Source of the DNA: Sphingomonas sp. DG1-23 | Lineage (GTDB): Bacteria > Pseudomonadota > Alphaproteobacteria > Sphingomonadales > Sphingomonadaceae | Length of the DNA stretch: 64,000 nt | Assembly (NCBI RefSeq): GCF_030730875.1 | Contig: NZ_JAVAMA010000001.1 | Coordinates: forward strand, 124,001-188,000 | Direction: 5' to 3' | Part shown: positions 46,469 through 54,931 of the stretch, piece after piece | Layout: each line of letters opens with the position of its first letter | How positions within the stretch are numbered: position 1 is the first letter of the stretch | Program-made: the position numbers and the translations under genes | The notes under the pieces: model-generated | The model's input: only the letters and a program-made list of their open reading frames with translations | Databases searched by the model: none | What the model was told of the DNA's origin: nothing

Positions 46469-47368
46469 CTACTCCAGCAGCGCCGCGAACGCCTGCGACA
46501 GGATCTCGCCACCGCCGCGCACCACCATGTGCATCGCCAGCCCCTCGCGTTCGGCCACCGCCGCGCCCGCCGGCCCGAGCACGGTCAGCGCGGTCGCCCA
46601 CGCATCGGCGCGCATGCATTCCGCATGGAGCACCGTCACCGAAGCCACCTGATTGTCCAGCGGCGCGCCGGTGCGCGGATCGAGCGTGTGGGCGTAGCGC
46701 CGCCCGTCCGCCTCGAAATGCCGGCGATAATCGCCCGAAGTGGCGATCGACAGTCCGTGCAGCGCCACCCGGATCGGTGCCACCGGCGCGCCCGGCGCCT
46801 GCTCGACATCCACCCACCACGGCTGCCCGTCGGGCTTGATGCCGTGGCCGCGCAGCTCGCCGCCGATCTCGACGAGAAAGTCTTCGAGCCCCAGCCCCGC
46901 CAGGCATTCGCCCACCGCGTCGACGGCATAGCCCTTGGCGATTCCGGAAAAGTCGAGCGCCGCGCCCGCGCTGCGCCGCGCCCGGAACAGCAACGGATCG
47001 AACTCTACCGTCCGAACGTCGGTCGCAGCGGCCGGCGGAACGCTGCTGCGCGGACCGGAGGGGCCGAAGCCCCAAAGGTCGGCCAGTTCGCCCATCGCCG
47101 GATCGAACGCCCCGCCGCTCCGCGCGGCGACGTCGAGCGCGGCGCCGAGGACATGCGCGAATTCAGGCGGCAGCGTATGCCAGCTGCCCGGCGCCGCGCG
47201 ATTGAAGCGGCTGAGCTCCGATCCCGGCGCCCATTGGCTCATCTGCGCGACGATCCGGTCGAGCACGGCGCAAATCGCGGGCTCGACCGACTGCGACAGC
47301 CGATCCGGCATGCCCGCGATCCGCACCGACCAGTTCGTGCCCATCGTGGCGCCGCCGAGCGAGGTCAC
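46469..47368 (-). CDS. apbE: FAD:protein FMN transferase (ApbE family)
   Basis: 299 residues from a GTG. ATMGTNWSVRIAG at the start, ALDFSGIAKGYAVDAV, FLVEIGGELRGHG, YAHTLDPRTGAPLDN and the metal-binding MRADAWATALTVLG are the ApbE landmarks. It transfers FMN from FAD to Thr/Ser of periplasmic proteins. The GTG leaves no signal peptide; an extended frame reaching the DUF4198 stop would need a CTG or ATC start and adds LRIAIPPALAARAFHRR, which is a poor signal. It closes the PepSY/DUF2271/DUF4198 operon, whose DUF2271 protein has the acceptor motif. Confidence 0.88.
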   Translation of the reverse strand: MTSLGGATMGTNWSVRIAGMPDRLSQSVEPAICAVLDRIVAQMSQWAPGSELSRFNRAAPGSWHTLPPEFAHVLGAALDVAARSGGAFDPAMGELADLWGFGPSGPRSSVPPAAATDVRTVEFDPLLFRARRSAGAALDFSGIAKGYAVDAVGECLAGLGLEDFLVEIGGELRGHGIKPDGQPWWVDVEQAPGAPVAPIRVALHGLSIATSGDYRRHFEADGRRYAHTLDPRTGAPLDNQVASVTVLHAECMRADAWATALTVLGPAGAAVAEREGLAMHMVVRGGGEILSQAFAALLE

Positions 47369-47430
47369 GGCGGCGCCGGTTGCGCGGCGATGGAATGCCC
47401 GCGCCGCAAGCGCCGGCGGGATCGCGATCC

Positions 47431-48288
47431 TCAGGGGGCGAGCACCTCGAGCGTGGTCACGTAATTGGCCCGGCGCGGCGCCGGACCGGCAGGGGCTGCC
47501 GGTGCCGCCTGGCCCTCGGCGCCCGGCCCCATTCCCTCGCGGCGGCCGCCGGTGGTGACGTTGAGCCAGTACATCCCCGGCTCGGGCCATTTGATCTGGA
47601 CCTTACCCGCGGCATTGGTCTTGAGATCCATCTGGTTGAGCTTGTCGCGATAGCGGATGCCGCCCGGGATCACCGTCACGGCCTGGTCGGGCATCGGCTT
47701 GCCGTCGAGGGTGAACTGGAAGGTCGCGGTCTCGCCGGCGACGAGGTCGTTGGGATGCGTCACCGGCACCAGCTCGATGCCCTTGCCGGTCGGCTTGAAC
47801 ACCGTGCTGGTCGGCTCGCCCGAAGTGATGAACACCTCGTTGCGGCTCGCACTCTCGCTGGTGCGCACTTCGGTCGCGCCGGCGGGGATCGCGCTCGCCA
47901 GAGTCGCGGTGGTGGTGCCGCGCGGCAGCTGCTTGCGCTCGCCGTTCAGCAAATAGCTGCCGAACACGCCCTCGCTGACGATCGCGACCTTATAGGTGCC
48001 CTTCTGGGTCAAATGCACGTCGAAGGTGGTGCGATAGCGCCCGGTCGCCTTGTTCTCGACCTCGAGCGTGCTGCCGTCGGGGGCGAGCACCTTCGGATCG
48101 CCGCGCAGCGGCTGATGCTCGAAATAGAAGAGATCGTTGGAGACCGCGGCGTCGATCGTCACCCACACATCGTCGCCCGAGACGATCGTCGCCGAGGGCA
48201 GCATCCACATGCGGTGCGCCTGCACCGCGGCAGGGGTGGCCAGCGCGAGGAACGCGGCGGCGGCGAGGAAAGATGTGCGAAGCTTCAT
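47431..48288 (-). CDS. DUF4198 periplasmic protein
   Basis: 285 residues. Signal peptide about 1-24 (FLAAAAFLALATPAAVQAHR), then AHRMWMLPSATIVSGDDVWVTIDAAVSNDLFY, the DUF4198 opening with a mature N-terminal His that could bind metal, and beta-sandwich repeats ending in a Gly/Ala/Pro-rich stretch before the terminal strand. The second ATG (48288) has ideal spacing to GGGGG. DUF4198 is related to periplasmic parts of metal-uptake systems (NikM/CbiK-like carriers). In this operon a role in iron binding is plausible. Confidence 0.85.
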   Translation of the reverse strand: MKLRTSFLAAAAFLALATPAAVQAHRMWMLPSATIVSGDDVWVTIDAAVSNDLFYFEHQPLRGDPKVLAPDGSTLEVENKATGRYRTTFDVHLTQKGTYKVAIVSEGVFGSYLLNGERKQLPRGTTTATLASAIPAGATEVRTSESASRNEVFITSGEPTSTVFKPTGKGIELVPVTHPNDLVAGETATFQFTLDGKPMPDQAVTVIPGGIRYRDKLNQMDLKTNAAGKVQIKWPEPGMYWLNVTTGGRREGMGPGAEGQAAPAAPAGPAPRRANYVTTLEVLAP

Positions 48289-48305
48289 GGTCATACCCCC
48301 TTTGA

Positions 48306-48827
48306 TCAACGACGGACGGTGAGGCGGACGGCGCCGAGCTCGTGCGCGCCCTGCGCGGTGGCAGTGCCCCCGGCGGGAACGCTGAACGGCAGGCGCAGCA
48401 ATTCGCGCCCGCCGACCTCGCGCGCGGCCTCGACGACGAGCGTATATTGCCCGCCGCTCAGCGCCGGCATCGGCCCCTTGCCGGCAGTGAAGCTCAACTT
48501 GTGGGTTCCCGGCGCGCGGGTGGCGCCGGTGACCCCGTCGGCGGGGAAGGACATCGAGCGGCCCGAGGCGCGCCACCATTGCCGCACATCGCGCAGCCAT
48601 TTGGTGCCTTCGTTGGCCTTCATGTCGAAATCGTACCAGACCGCGAGGCTGCGCGGCGCCGCGCCCTCTTTTTCGAGCCACACCGCGACATAGGGTCGGT
48701 GATATTCGGCGACGCTCATCTTCGGGATGGTGATCGTCAGGTCGAGCGTCTGCGCCGCGGCGGGCCCGGCGACGAGCGCGCTCGCTCCCAGCGCAGTGAC
48801 GGTGAGACCGGTCAGACGGATCTGCAT
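48306..48827 (-). CDS. DUF2271 periplasmic protein with flavinylation motif
   Basis: 173 residues. Signal peptide about 1-25 (VTALGASALVAGPAAAQ), mature start TLDLTITIPKMSVAEYHRPYVAVWLEK. At residues 97-103 it reads DGVTGAT (bases 48519-48539), which matches the ApbE acceptor pattern Dgx(S/T)gA(S/T), with T103 the expected FMN attachment residue. WW at 84-85 lies close by and could stack on flavin. DUF2271 genes are known to cluster with ApbE and PepSY genes. Predicted role: periplasmic flavoprotein passing electrons to ferric iron. Confidence 0.85.
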   Translation of the reverse strand: MQIRLTGLTVTALGASALVAGPAAAQTLDLTITIPKMSVAEYHRPYVAVWLEKEGAAPRSLAVWYDFDMKANEGTKWLRDVRQWWRASGRSMSFPADGVTGATRAPGTHKLSFTAGKGPMPALSGGQYTLVVEAAREVGGRELLRLPFSVPAGGTATAQGAHELGAVRLTVRR

Positions 48828-48838
48828 GACGAACCCCT

Positions 48839-49483
48839 TTAGTGGATGAAGAAGACGGCGAGCGCCGCCGGAATGGCGAGCCCCGCCGCGACCAGCGGCC
48901 AGGTGCTCCTGCGATGCCGCGAATGCATCCACAGCAGCACGAGGCCGGTAAGCGTGAAGATGATGCAGGCGAGCACAAAGACATCGATGAACCATTTCCA
49001 CACCGTGCCGGCGTTGCGGCCCTTGTGGAGGTCGTTGAGATAGGCGATCCAGCCGCGCGAGCTGATTTCGCTGGTGACTTCGCCGGTGGCGCGGTCGATC
49101 GAGATCCAGCCGTCGCCGCCCGGGCGCGGCTGCGCCAGATAGACCGTATCGATCGACCATTCGGCGTCGCCCGCGGTCGGCATCTGCAATTTCTCGCCGA
49201 CGAACCTGGCGACCTCGGCGGGCAATGGCTTCTTGCTGTCGGGCGCGTCGTCGGGCTTGACCAAAGCGAGCAAAGGCGGCGGCAGCTGCGCCGCACGCTC
49301 GACCGATTTGGGCGATGCCTCGATTTCGGCGGCATGGTTGAGCGTGAAGCCGGTGATCGCGAACAACAGCAGCCCGATCAGGCTGATCGCCGAGCTCATC
49401 CAGTGCCAGGTATGCAGCTGCTTCAGCCAGAAGCTCTTCCGGCTGCGCTTCGCTTTGGCCGGCGCTGCAGTGGTTCCATGCAT
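48839..49483 (-). CDS. PepSY-associated membrane protein
   Basis: 214 residues. An N-terminal basic segment leads into helix 1 (SSAISLIGLLLFAITGFTLNHA), a periplasmic PepSY-like domain (about 60-150, WSIDTVYLAQPRPGGDGWISIDRATGEVTSE), then two helices (WKWFIDVFVLACIIFTLTGLVLLW and STWPLVAAGLAIPAALAVFFI). Conserved histidines HTWHW and H50 (LNHAAE) near the membrane resemble haem-ligand positions of PepSY ferric reductases. First gene of the operon; a Fur-like box lies 43 bases upstream of its start. Confidence 0.87.
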   Translation of the reverse strand: MHGTTAAPAKAKRSRKSFWLKQLHTWHWMSSAISLIGLLLFAITGFTLNHAAEIEASPKSVERAAQLPPPLLALVKPDDAPDSKKPLPAEVARFVGEKLQMPTAGDAEWSIDTVYLAQPRPGGDGWISIDRATGEVTSEISSRGWIAYLNDLHKGRNAGTVWKWFIDVFVLACIIFTLTGLVLLWMHSRHRRSTWPLVAAGLAIPAALAVFFIH

Positions 49484-49525
49484 GGACAGGGACGAACTCG
49501 GAAAGATTGCGATAGCTGCGGATAA

Positions 49526-49540
49526 CGCGAACGATTCGCA
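49526..49540. promoter_or_regulatory. Fur-box-like site of the PepSY/DUF2271/DUF4198/ApbE operon
   Basis: CGCGA-ACGAT-TCGCA followed by AT matches TGCRA-N5-TCGCAAT with one arm mismatch. The adjacent TTGCAATCGCAA (49542-49553) could be a half-site extension. Shared with the siderophore receptor promoter. Confidence 0.55.
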
Positions 49541-49555
49541 ATTGCAATCGCAACC

Positions 49556-49627
49556 CGTCATCCCGGCGCACGCCGATATCGCGTACCATTTCGCGCGCCT
49601 GTGATTCCGGCATTCGCGGGGATGACG
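49556..49627. repeat. Degraded CGTCATCCCGG-family repeat
   Basis: CGTCATCCCGGCGCACGCCG at left, CGGCATTCGCGGGGATGACG at right, with an altered middle. Relative of 42766-42846. Confidence 0.6.
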
Positions 49628-49736
49628 GCGGACCTCGCAATCGCAGCAAAGTCGCGCCGCAGTGCAGCGACGAAAAATATTGCCGCGCTTCCCAAAGCCA
49701 AGCAGTCTCTCTTCAGAAAAGAAGAGGGAGAGCTTG

Positions 49737-49853
49737 ATGTCGGCACTTTATATCGGCCTGGCAGTGGTTTGCGGATTGGGGATTACGACCTGCCTCGGCG
49801 CGATGTACCTGATCCTGCGGCGAATTCCGAGCCAGCGCGCCGACAAAGCCTGA
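49737..49853 (+). CDS. Small single-span membrane protein
   Basis: 38 residues: MSALYIGLAVVCGLGITTCL, then GAMYLILRRIPSQRADKA. One hydrophobic helix followed by a basic tail (positive-inside, so N-out). GGGAG precedes the ATG at good spacing. Divergent from the PepSY gene. Too short for confident homology; reported because start, ribosome-binding site and amphipathic layout agree. Confidence 0.5.
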   Translation: MSALYIGLAVVCGLGITTCLGAMYLILRRIPSQRADKA

Positions 49854-49885
49854 CATAAGCGTCGTTCTCTGCTTGCACCACCTAT

Positions 49886-49991
49886 CGTCACCCGGCCTTG
49901 TGCCGGGGTCCACCATGAGGCGGGTTCATGGACAAGAGACGGGGCTTTTCCTGTGCGGCACAGTGGACCCCGGCACAAGGCCGGGGTGACG
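49886..49991. repeat. Intergenic inverted repeat, CGTCACCCCGG family
   Basis: CGTCACCCGGCCTTGTGCC...GGGGTCCACC at left and GTGGACCCCGGCACAAGGCC...GGGGTGACG at right around about 45 bases. The rest of this 371-base gap (49992-50224) shows no gene; it includes GAAGTT-GCGT-AACTTC at 50147-50162. Confidence 0.8.
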
Positions 49992-50224
49992 TACGAGATT
50001 CGACCCGGCGTCGCGAGCAGTCTCGCCAAGCCCGTTGCAAAATAGGATTTCGTCTGTTGCAACTAGCGCCCGCGACGCGCGAACGCGTGCCGCCAACGCT
50101 CTTTGACTCCGTCGATCCCCACTCCCTCCGCACGAAACAATATTACGAAGTTGCGTAACTTCATTGCCCGTTTACCGTGAAAACCGTGAAACTTGCCGGC
50201 GCGAATCCTATTCTGCCGGCCCGA

Positions 50225-53200
50225 TCACCGTCCCAGCAGCACGCGTGCCTGCCCGGCGATCTGCGCCAGCATCGCCGCATTGGGCGATGCCGCCTGTCGC
50301 GCCCGCCGCACCAAATTGGCGAACTGCTCGACGCGCGCCCGGTTCGCTTCGAGCCACGCCGCCACCGCCGCCTGCGGATCCTGCTCCTCCGAACGGCTGA
50401 GGAAATCGAGCCGGAGCTGCTGGAAGTCGCGCGCCAGCCCCGCGATGAGCAGCCGCTCCCACGGGTCGCCGGTGGTGATCCGCGCCGCGGTCGATTGCGC
50501 CCAGTCGAGCCCGAGCGCCTGGCCTAGATGGGTGAACGCCCGGGTGAGCACGGTTTCGTCGATCCCTTTGCGCGTGCTGAGTTCGGCGAGCCCGACCGCG
50601 CCGTCCATCTCGAACAGCCGGACGACCTTCTGGACCAGCCCGGCGGGCGCTCCGGCCGCCTCGAGCTTGGCGGCGATGCGCCCGCTCTGGCTCTTCACTT
50701 CGTCGAGCAAAAGCGCCTTGGTCTCGCGATCGAGCGCGTCGATGCCGGGCTGGAGCCGCGCGATCACTTCGGAAGGGCTGGCGCCGGGACGACAGACGCG
50801 GAGCAGATCGGCGACCTGTCCGCGCACCGCCACTGCCATCTCGTCGAGCAGGGCCAGCCGCGCGCCTTCGCTGATTTGCGCGGTCTCCACTGCCGCCCAG
50901 GTGTCGGGCAGGCAGAACAGCCGCTCGGCGACGACGAACATCGCCGCGATGTCGCGCATCGCCGCGCCTTCTTCCTCGGCGAGCTCGAACGGGTGGAGCA
51001 CGCCGAGCCGATTGACCACGCGATTGGCGAGCTTGGTCGCGACGATCTCGTTGCGCAGGCGATGCTCCTCGATCGCCGTGGCGAAACGCGTCTGCATCGC
51101 CCTGGGGAAGGCGGCGAGCAGATCGCCTTCGAGCTCGGGATCGGCGCCGAGTTGGCCCGTCTCGAGCGCATCCTGCAGCGCGAGCTTGGTCGAGGCGAGC
51201 AGCACCGACAGCTCGGGCCGGGTGAGCCCCCTGCCCTCCTGCGCGCGACGCAGCATTTCCTCGTTCGAGGCTAGCCCCTCGACCGCACGATCGAGCCGCC
51301 CGGCGCTTTCGAGGATCTCGATCACCCGAACGTAGCTGGGCAGCGACACCGCGCCATCATTCTCCATGAAGGAAAGCGCGAGCGTCTGCAGCCGATTGTC
51401 CTCGAGCACGAGGTGCGCGACGTCATCGGTCATCTCGGCGAGCAGGCTGTTGCGATCCTCGAAATCGAGCCGTCCCTCGATCACTTCGCGATTGAGCGCG
51501 ATCTTGATGTTGACCTCGTTGTCCGAGCAATCGACCCCCGCCGAATTGTCGATGAAGTCGGTGTTGATCCGCCCGCCGAGGCTGGCGAAGGCGATGCGCG
51601 CGGCCTGGGTCACGCCGAGATTGGCACCCTCCCCTATCGCCTTTGCGCGGATTTGCTCGGCATTGACGCGCAGCCGGTCGTTGGCGGGATCGCCGACATC
51701 GACATGGCTCTCGCTCGCCGCCTTCACATAGGTGCCGATTCCGCCGAACCAGAGCAAATCGACCTGCGCCTTGAGGATCGCGGTGATCAGCCCGGTCGGA
51801 TCGATCTCGGCCACCTCGAGCCCGAGCATCGCCCGGACCTCGGCGCTGAGCGAGATCGACTTTTCGGTGCGCGCGAACACACCGCCGCCCTGCGAGATCA
51901 GGTCGGGATTATAGTCCGCCCAGCTCGATCGCGGCAGCGCGAACATCCGCGCGCGCTCGTCCCAGCTCTTCGCCGGATCGGGATCGGGGTCGAGGAAGAT
52001 GTGGCGATGGTCGAACGCGGCGACCACCTTCAGCGCCTTCGACAGCAGCATGCCGTTGCCGAACACGTCGCCCGACATGTCGCCGCAGCCGGCGACGCGG
52101 ATCGGCTCGGACTGCACGTCGACGCCCATTTCGAGGAAGTGCCGGCGGACCGACACCCACGCGCCCTTGGCGGTGATCCCCATCGCCTTGTGGTCGTAGC
52201 CGTGCGATCCGCCCGAGGCGAAGGCATCGCCCAGCCAGAAATTGCGCTCGACCGCGATCGCGTTGGCGACGTCGGAGAAGGTCGCGGTGCCCTTGTCGGC
52301 GGCGACGACGAAATAGGGATCCTCGCCGTCGAGGATCGCCACGCCCTCGGGATGCACCACTTCGCCCGCGACGATATTGTCGGTGATCGACAGCAGCGAG
52401 CGGATGAACACCCGATAGCTCTCGGTTCCCTCGGCGAGCCACGCGTCGCGATCCTGGGCCGGGGACGGCAGCAGCTTGGGATAGAAGCCGCCCTTGGCGC
52501 CGGTCGGCACGATCACCGCGTTCTTGACCCGCTGCGCCTTCATCAGCCCAAGGATCTCGGTGCGGAAATCGTCGCGCCGGTCGGACCAGCGCAAGCCCCC
52601 GCGCGCAACCGGCCCGGCGCGCAGATGGATGCCCTCGACGCGGGGACTATATACCCAGATCTCGCGCCACGGCAGCGGCGCGGGCAGCCCCGGAACCTTG
52701 GCCGAGTCCATCTTGAAGGCAAGCGCTTCGGCCGCGGCGGGCGCAAAGGCATTGGTCCTGAGCGTCGCGAGCACCACGCCGCGCAGCGTGCGCAGGATCC
52801 GGTCGTCGTCGATCGCCGAGACCTGATCGAGCCCGGCGTCGATCGCCCTGGTCGCGGCCTTGACCGCGTCCTCGTCCTTGCCGGCACGTTCGGGATCGTG
52901 CGCCGCCGCGAATCGCTCGATCAGCGCGGCAGCGACCGTAGGCGCGCGCCGCAACGCGTCGACCACGGTCGCCATGCCATAGCTCAGCCCGGTCTGGCGC
53001 AGATAGCGGAACCAGGCGCGGAACAGCACGACCGCGGCCGGGCGCATCCCGGTTTCGACGATCAGCCGGTTGAACAAATCGTTCTCGGCGCGGCCTTCGA
53101 GCACCGCGGCGATCGCGTCCTCGACAAGGCCGGGCTCGGCATCGAGCGTCCGCGAGCCGCCGGTCAGCGCGACTTCGAAATCATGGACGAAAATGCCGTT

Positions 53201-54847
53201 GGCGAGCTGGGTCGGGACTTCCTCGATCACCCGGAAGCCGAAATTCTCGAACGCGGGGACGGCATCGGACAGCGCGAGCGCGCCGCCCTGGGCGTAGAGC
53301 TTGATCCGGTACTGGCCCTTGATCTTCGGGTGCGGAGCGATCCGGGCCGAACGGCTTCCGACGCCCTCCAGCGTCGCGATCCGGAGGATGTCGCGTGCCG
53401 CTTCCTCGGGCGTGTTGGTCGCGCGATAGACCGCGGGGAACGCATTGGCGAAGCGCAAGGCGAGCCGCGTCGACGCCGCCCCCGCCTGCTCGGCGAGCGC
53501 CGCCTCGACCGCGGGCACCCAGCCGCGCAGCATCCGCTCCAGTCGCGCATCGAGTTCGTCGGCGTCGGGCATCACCCCGCCACCGCGCAGGTCGAGCGTG
53601 TAGCGCAGCAGCGCGACTACGCCGTCTTCGAGCGCGATCGACCAATTGATCAGCTTGGCATGCGCCGCTTCGCTCAGCATCTCGCCGATCGCCTCGCGGC
53701 GCCCGGTCGAGATTTCGTCGCGCGGCAGCCAGACGAACGCGAACAGATGCCGCCCGAGCAGGCTTCGCACCAGCACCAGCTTCGAACGCGGCCGATCGGC
53801 GACCGACATCGAGGTGAGCACCAGATTTTCGAGCGACGCGGGATCGAACGCCGTGGTCAGATCGTGCGGCAACGCCGTCAGCGCGTGCGACATCGCCTTG
53901 CCGGTATGGCCCTTGGGATCGAAGCCGAACTTCTTCTCGAGCGCGCCGAGCCGGGCACGCAGCACCGGCACCTCCTGCGGATCGGCGAACAAGGCCGCGC
54001 TGGTCCACAGGCCGGCATGGATCGACAGGCCGGTGACCTCGGCGCCGGTCAGGATCGGCAGCACCACGATGTCGAGCGGCACCCGGCGGTGTACGGTCGA
54101 GATCGAATTGGATTTGAGCAGCAAGGGCGCCTCGCCGCCCTTCTGGAAATGCTCGACCGCCGCCTTGCGCGAGGCCTCGGCGAGGATCGGCGTCTCGAGC
54201 GCGAAGCGCGCGAGCCCGAGCTGATCGGAGACGCTGCCGTCGGTGCGCCACTTCTCGTGCGCGAGCAAGGTCATCGCGCCGTCGAGGAACCAGCGCAACA
54301 GCGCGGTGCCCTCGGGCGTGGCGAGCGCGCCGGCATCGGAGAACATCGCCGCCTGAAGCGCGCGCCAATCCTTCACCGCGCTGCGCACCTGTTCGAGCGT
54401 GCGTTCGATTTCCGCAACGAGACCGCGGCGGGTGCGTGCGTCGCTGCGCTCCATCTCGATATAGATCATCGATTCGCGCCGCGCCGCGGAAGCGTCGGGG
54501 CCGATCGACAGGAGCTTGCCCGCATCGTCGCGCTCGACCGCGATCACCGGGTGGATGATTCGGAAGATCGCGATGTCGTGCGCGGCGATCGCGCTCGAAA
54601 TCGAATCGACGAGAAACGGCATATCGTCGTTGACGACCGCGAGCCGCATGCTGCGCCGCTCGTCGTCGAGATAGGTCTCGACCCGGATCTGCGGGGTGCC
54701 GGGCGGGCGCACCGCCGCGGCCTCGGCGACGAAACGCGCCGCTTCGGCGCGTTCGGCCTCGTCGAAATCTTCCAACTCTCCCGGCAGCGCTCCTTCGAGC
54801 AGCCGCGCCTCGAACGCCTGCGTGAGCGACGTCATCATGCTTTTCAT
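50225..54847 (-). CDS. NAD-specific glutamate dehydrogenase, large (GDH180-like) type
   Basis: About 1540 residues, cytoplasmic. N-terminal ACT-like regulatory regions (VVNDDMPFLVDSISSAIAAHDIAIF), a central catalytic domain with GPVARGGLRWSDRRDDFRTEILGLMKAQRVKNAVIVPTGAKGGF (read in parts) holding the substrate lysine region, the NAD-binding domain with VAGCGDMSGDVFGNGMLLS, and a long helical C-terminal part. Catalyses glutamate to 2-oxoglutarate for amino-acid catabolism. Start codon is uncertain among ATGs at 54847, 54838 and 54835; none has a strong ribosome-binding site. Confidence 0.94.
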   Translation of the reverse strand: MKSMMTSLTQAFEARLLEGALPGELEDFDEAERAEAARFVAEAAAVRPPGTPQIRVETYLDDERRSMRLAVVNDDMPFLVDSISSAIAAHDIAIFRIIHPVIAVERDDAGKLLSIGPDASAARRESMIYIEMERSDARTRRGLVAEIERTLEQVRSAVKDWRALQAAMFSDAGALATPEGTALLRWFLDGAMTLLAHEKWRTDGSVSDQLGLARFALETPILAEASRKAAVEHFQKGGEAPLLLKSNSISTVHRRVPLDIVVLPILTGAEVTGLSIHAGLWTSAALFADPQEVPVLRARLGALEKKFGFDPKGHTGKAMSHALTALPHDLTTAFDPASLENLVLTSMSVADRPRSKLVLVRSLLGRHLFAFVWLPRDEISTGRREAIGEMLSEAAHAKLINWSIALEDGVVALLRYTLDLRGGGVMPDADELDARLERMLRGWVPAVEAALAEQAGAASTRLALRFANAFPAVYRATNTPEEAARDILRIATLEGVGSRSARIAPHPKIKGQYRIKLYAQGGALALSDAVPAFENFGFRVIEEVPTQLANGIFVHDFEVALTGGSRTLDAEPGLVEDAIAAVLEGRAENDLFNRLIVETGMRPAAVVLFRAWFRYLRQTGLSYGMATVVDALRRAPTVAAALIERFAAAHDPERAGKDEDAVKAATRAIDAGLDQVSAIDDDRILRTLRGVVLATLRTNAFAPAAAEALAFKMDSAKVPGLPAPLPWREIWVYSPRVEGIHLRAGPVARGGLRWSDRRDDFRTEILGLMKAQRVKNAVIVPTGAKGGFYPKLLPSPAQDRDAWLAEGTESYRVFIRSLLSITDNIVAGEVVHPEGVAILDGEDPYFVVAADKGTATFSDVANAIAVERNFWLGDAFASGGSHGYDHKAMGITAKGAWVSVRRHFLEMGVDVQSEPIRVAGCGDMSGDVFGNGMLLSKALKVVAAFDHRHIFLDPDPDPAKSWDERARMFALPRSSWADYNPDLISQGGGVFARTEKSISLSAEVRAMLGLEVAEIDPTGLITAILKAQVDLLWFGGIGTYVKAASESHVDVGDPANDRLRVNAEQIRAKAIGEGANLGVTQAARIAFASLGGRINTDFIDNSAGVDCSDNEVNIKIALNREVIEGRLDFEDRNSLLAEMTDDVAHLVLEDNRLQTLALSFMENDGAVSLPSYVRVIEILESAGRLDRAVEGLASNEEMLRRAQEGRGLTRPELSVLLASTKLALQDALETGQLGADPELEGDLLAAFPRAMQTRFATAIEEHRLRNEIVATKLANRVVNRLGVLHPFELAEEEGAAMRDIAAMFVVAERLFCLPDTWAAVETAQISEGARLALLDEMAVAVRGQVADLLRVCRPGASPSEVIARLQPGIDALDRETKALLLDEVKSQSGRIAAKLEAAGAPAGLVQKVVRLFEMDGAVGLAELSTRKGIDETVLTRAFTHLGQALGLDWAQSTAARITTGDPWERLLIAGLARDFQQLRLDFLSRSEEQDPQAAVAAWLEANRARVEQFANLVRRARQAASPNAAMLAQIAGQARVLLGR

Positions 54848-54931
54848 GGGACGCGCTATGCTCCGCCCGGCGCGCGACCTCAAGGCTCGGCGCGAGAGAA
54901 AGTAACGCTTGCTACCAGTTTTGCGAAAATT

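Noticed and set aside
50147..50162. GAAGTT-GCGT-AACTTC palindrome in the gap before NAD-GDH
   Set aside because: It is short, lies between a plus-strand gene end and a minus-strand gene end rather than at a promoter, has no U tract, and no second copy was seen; a chance palindrome is likely.
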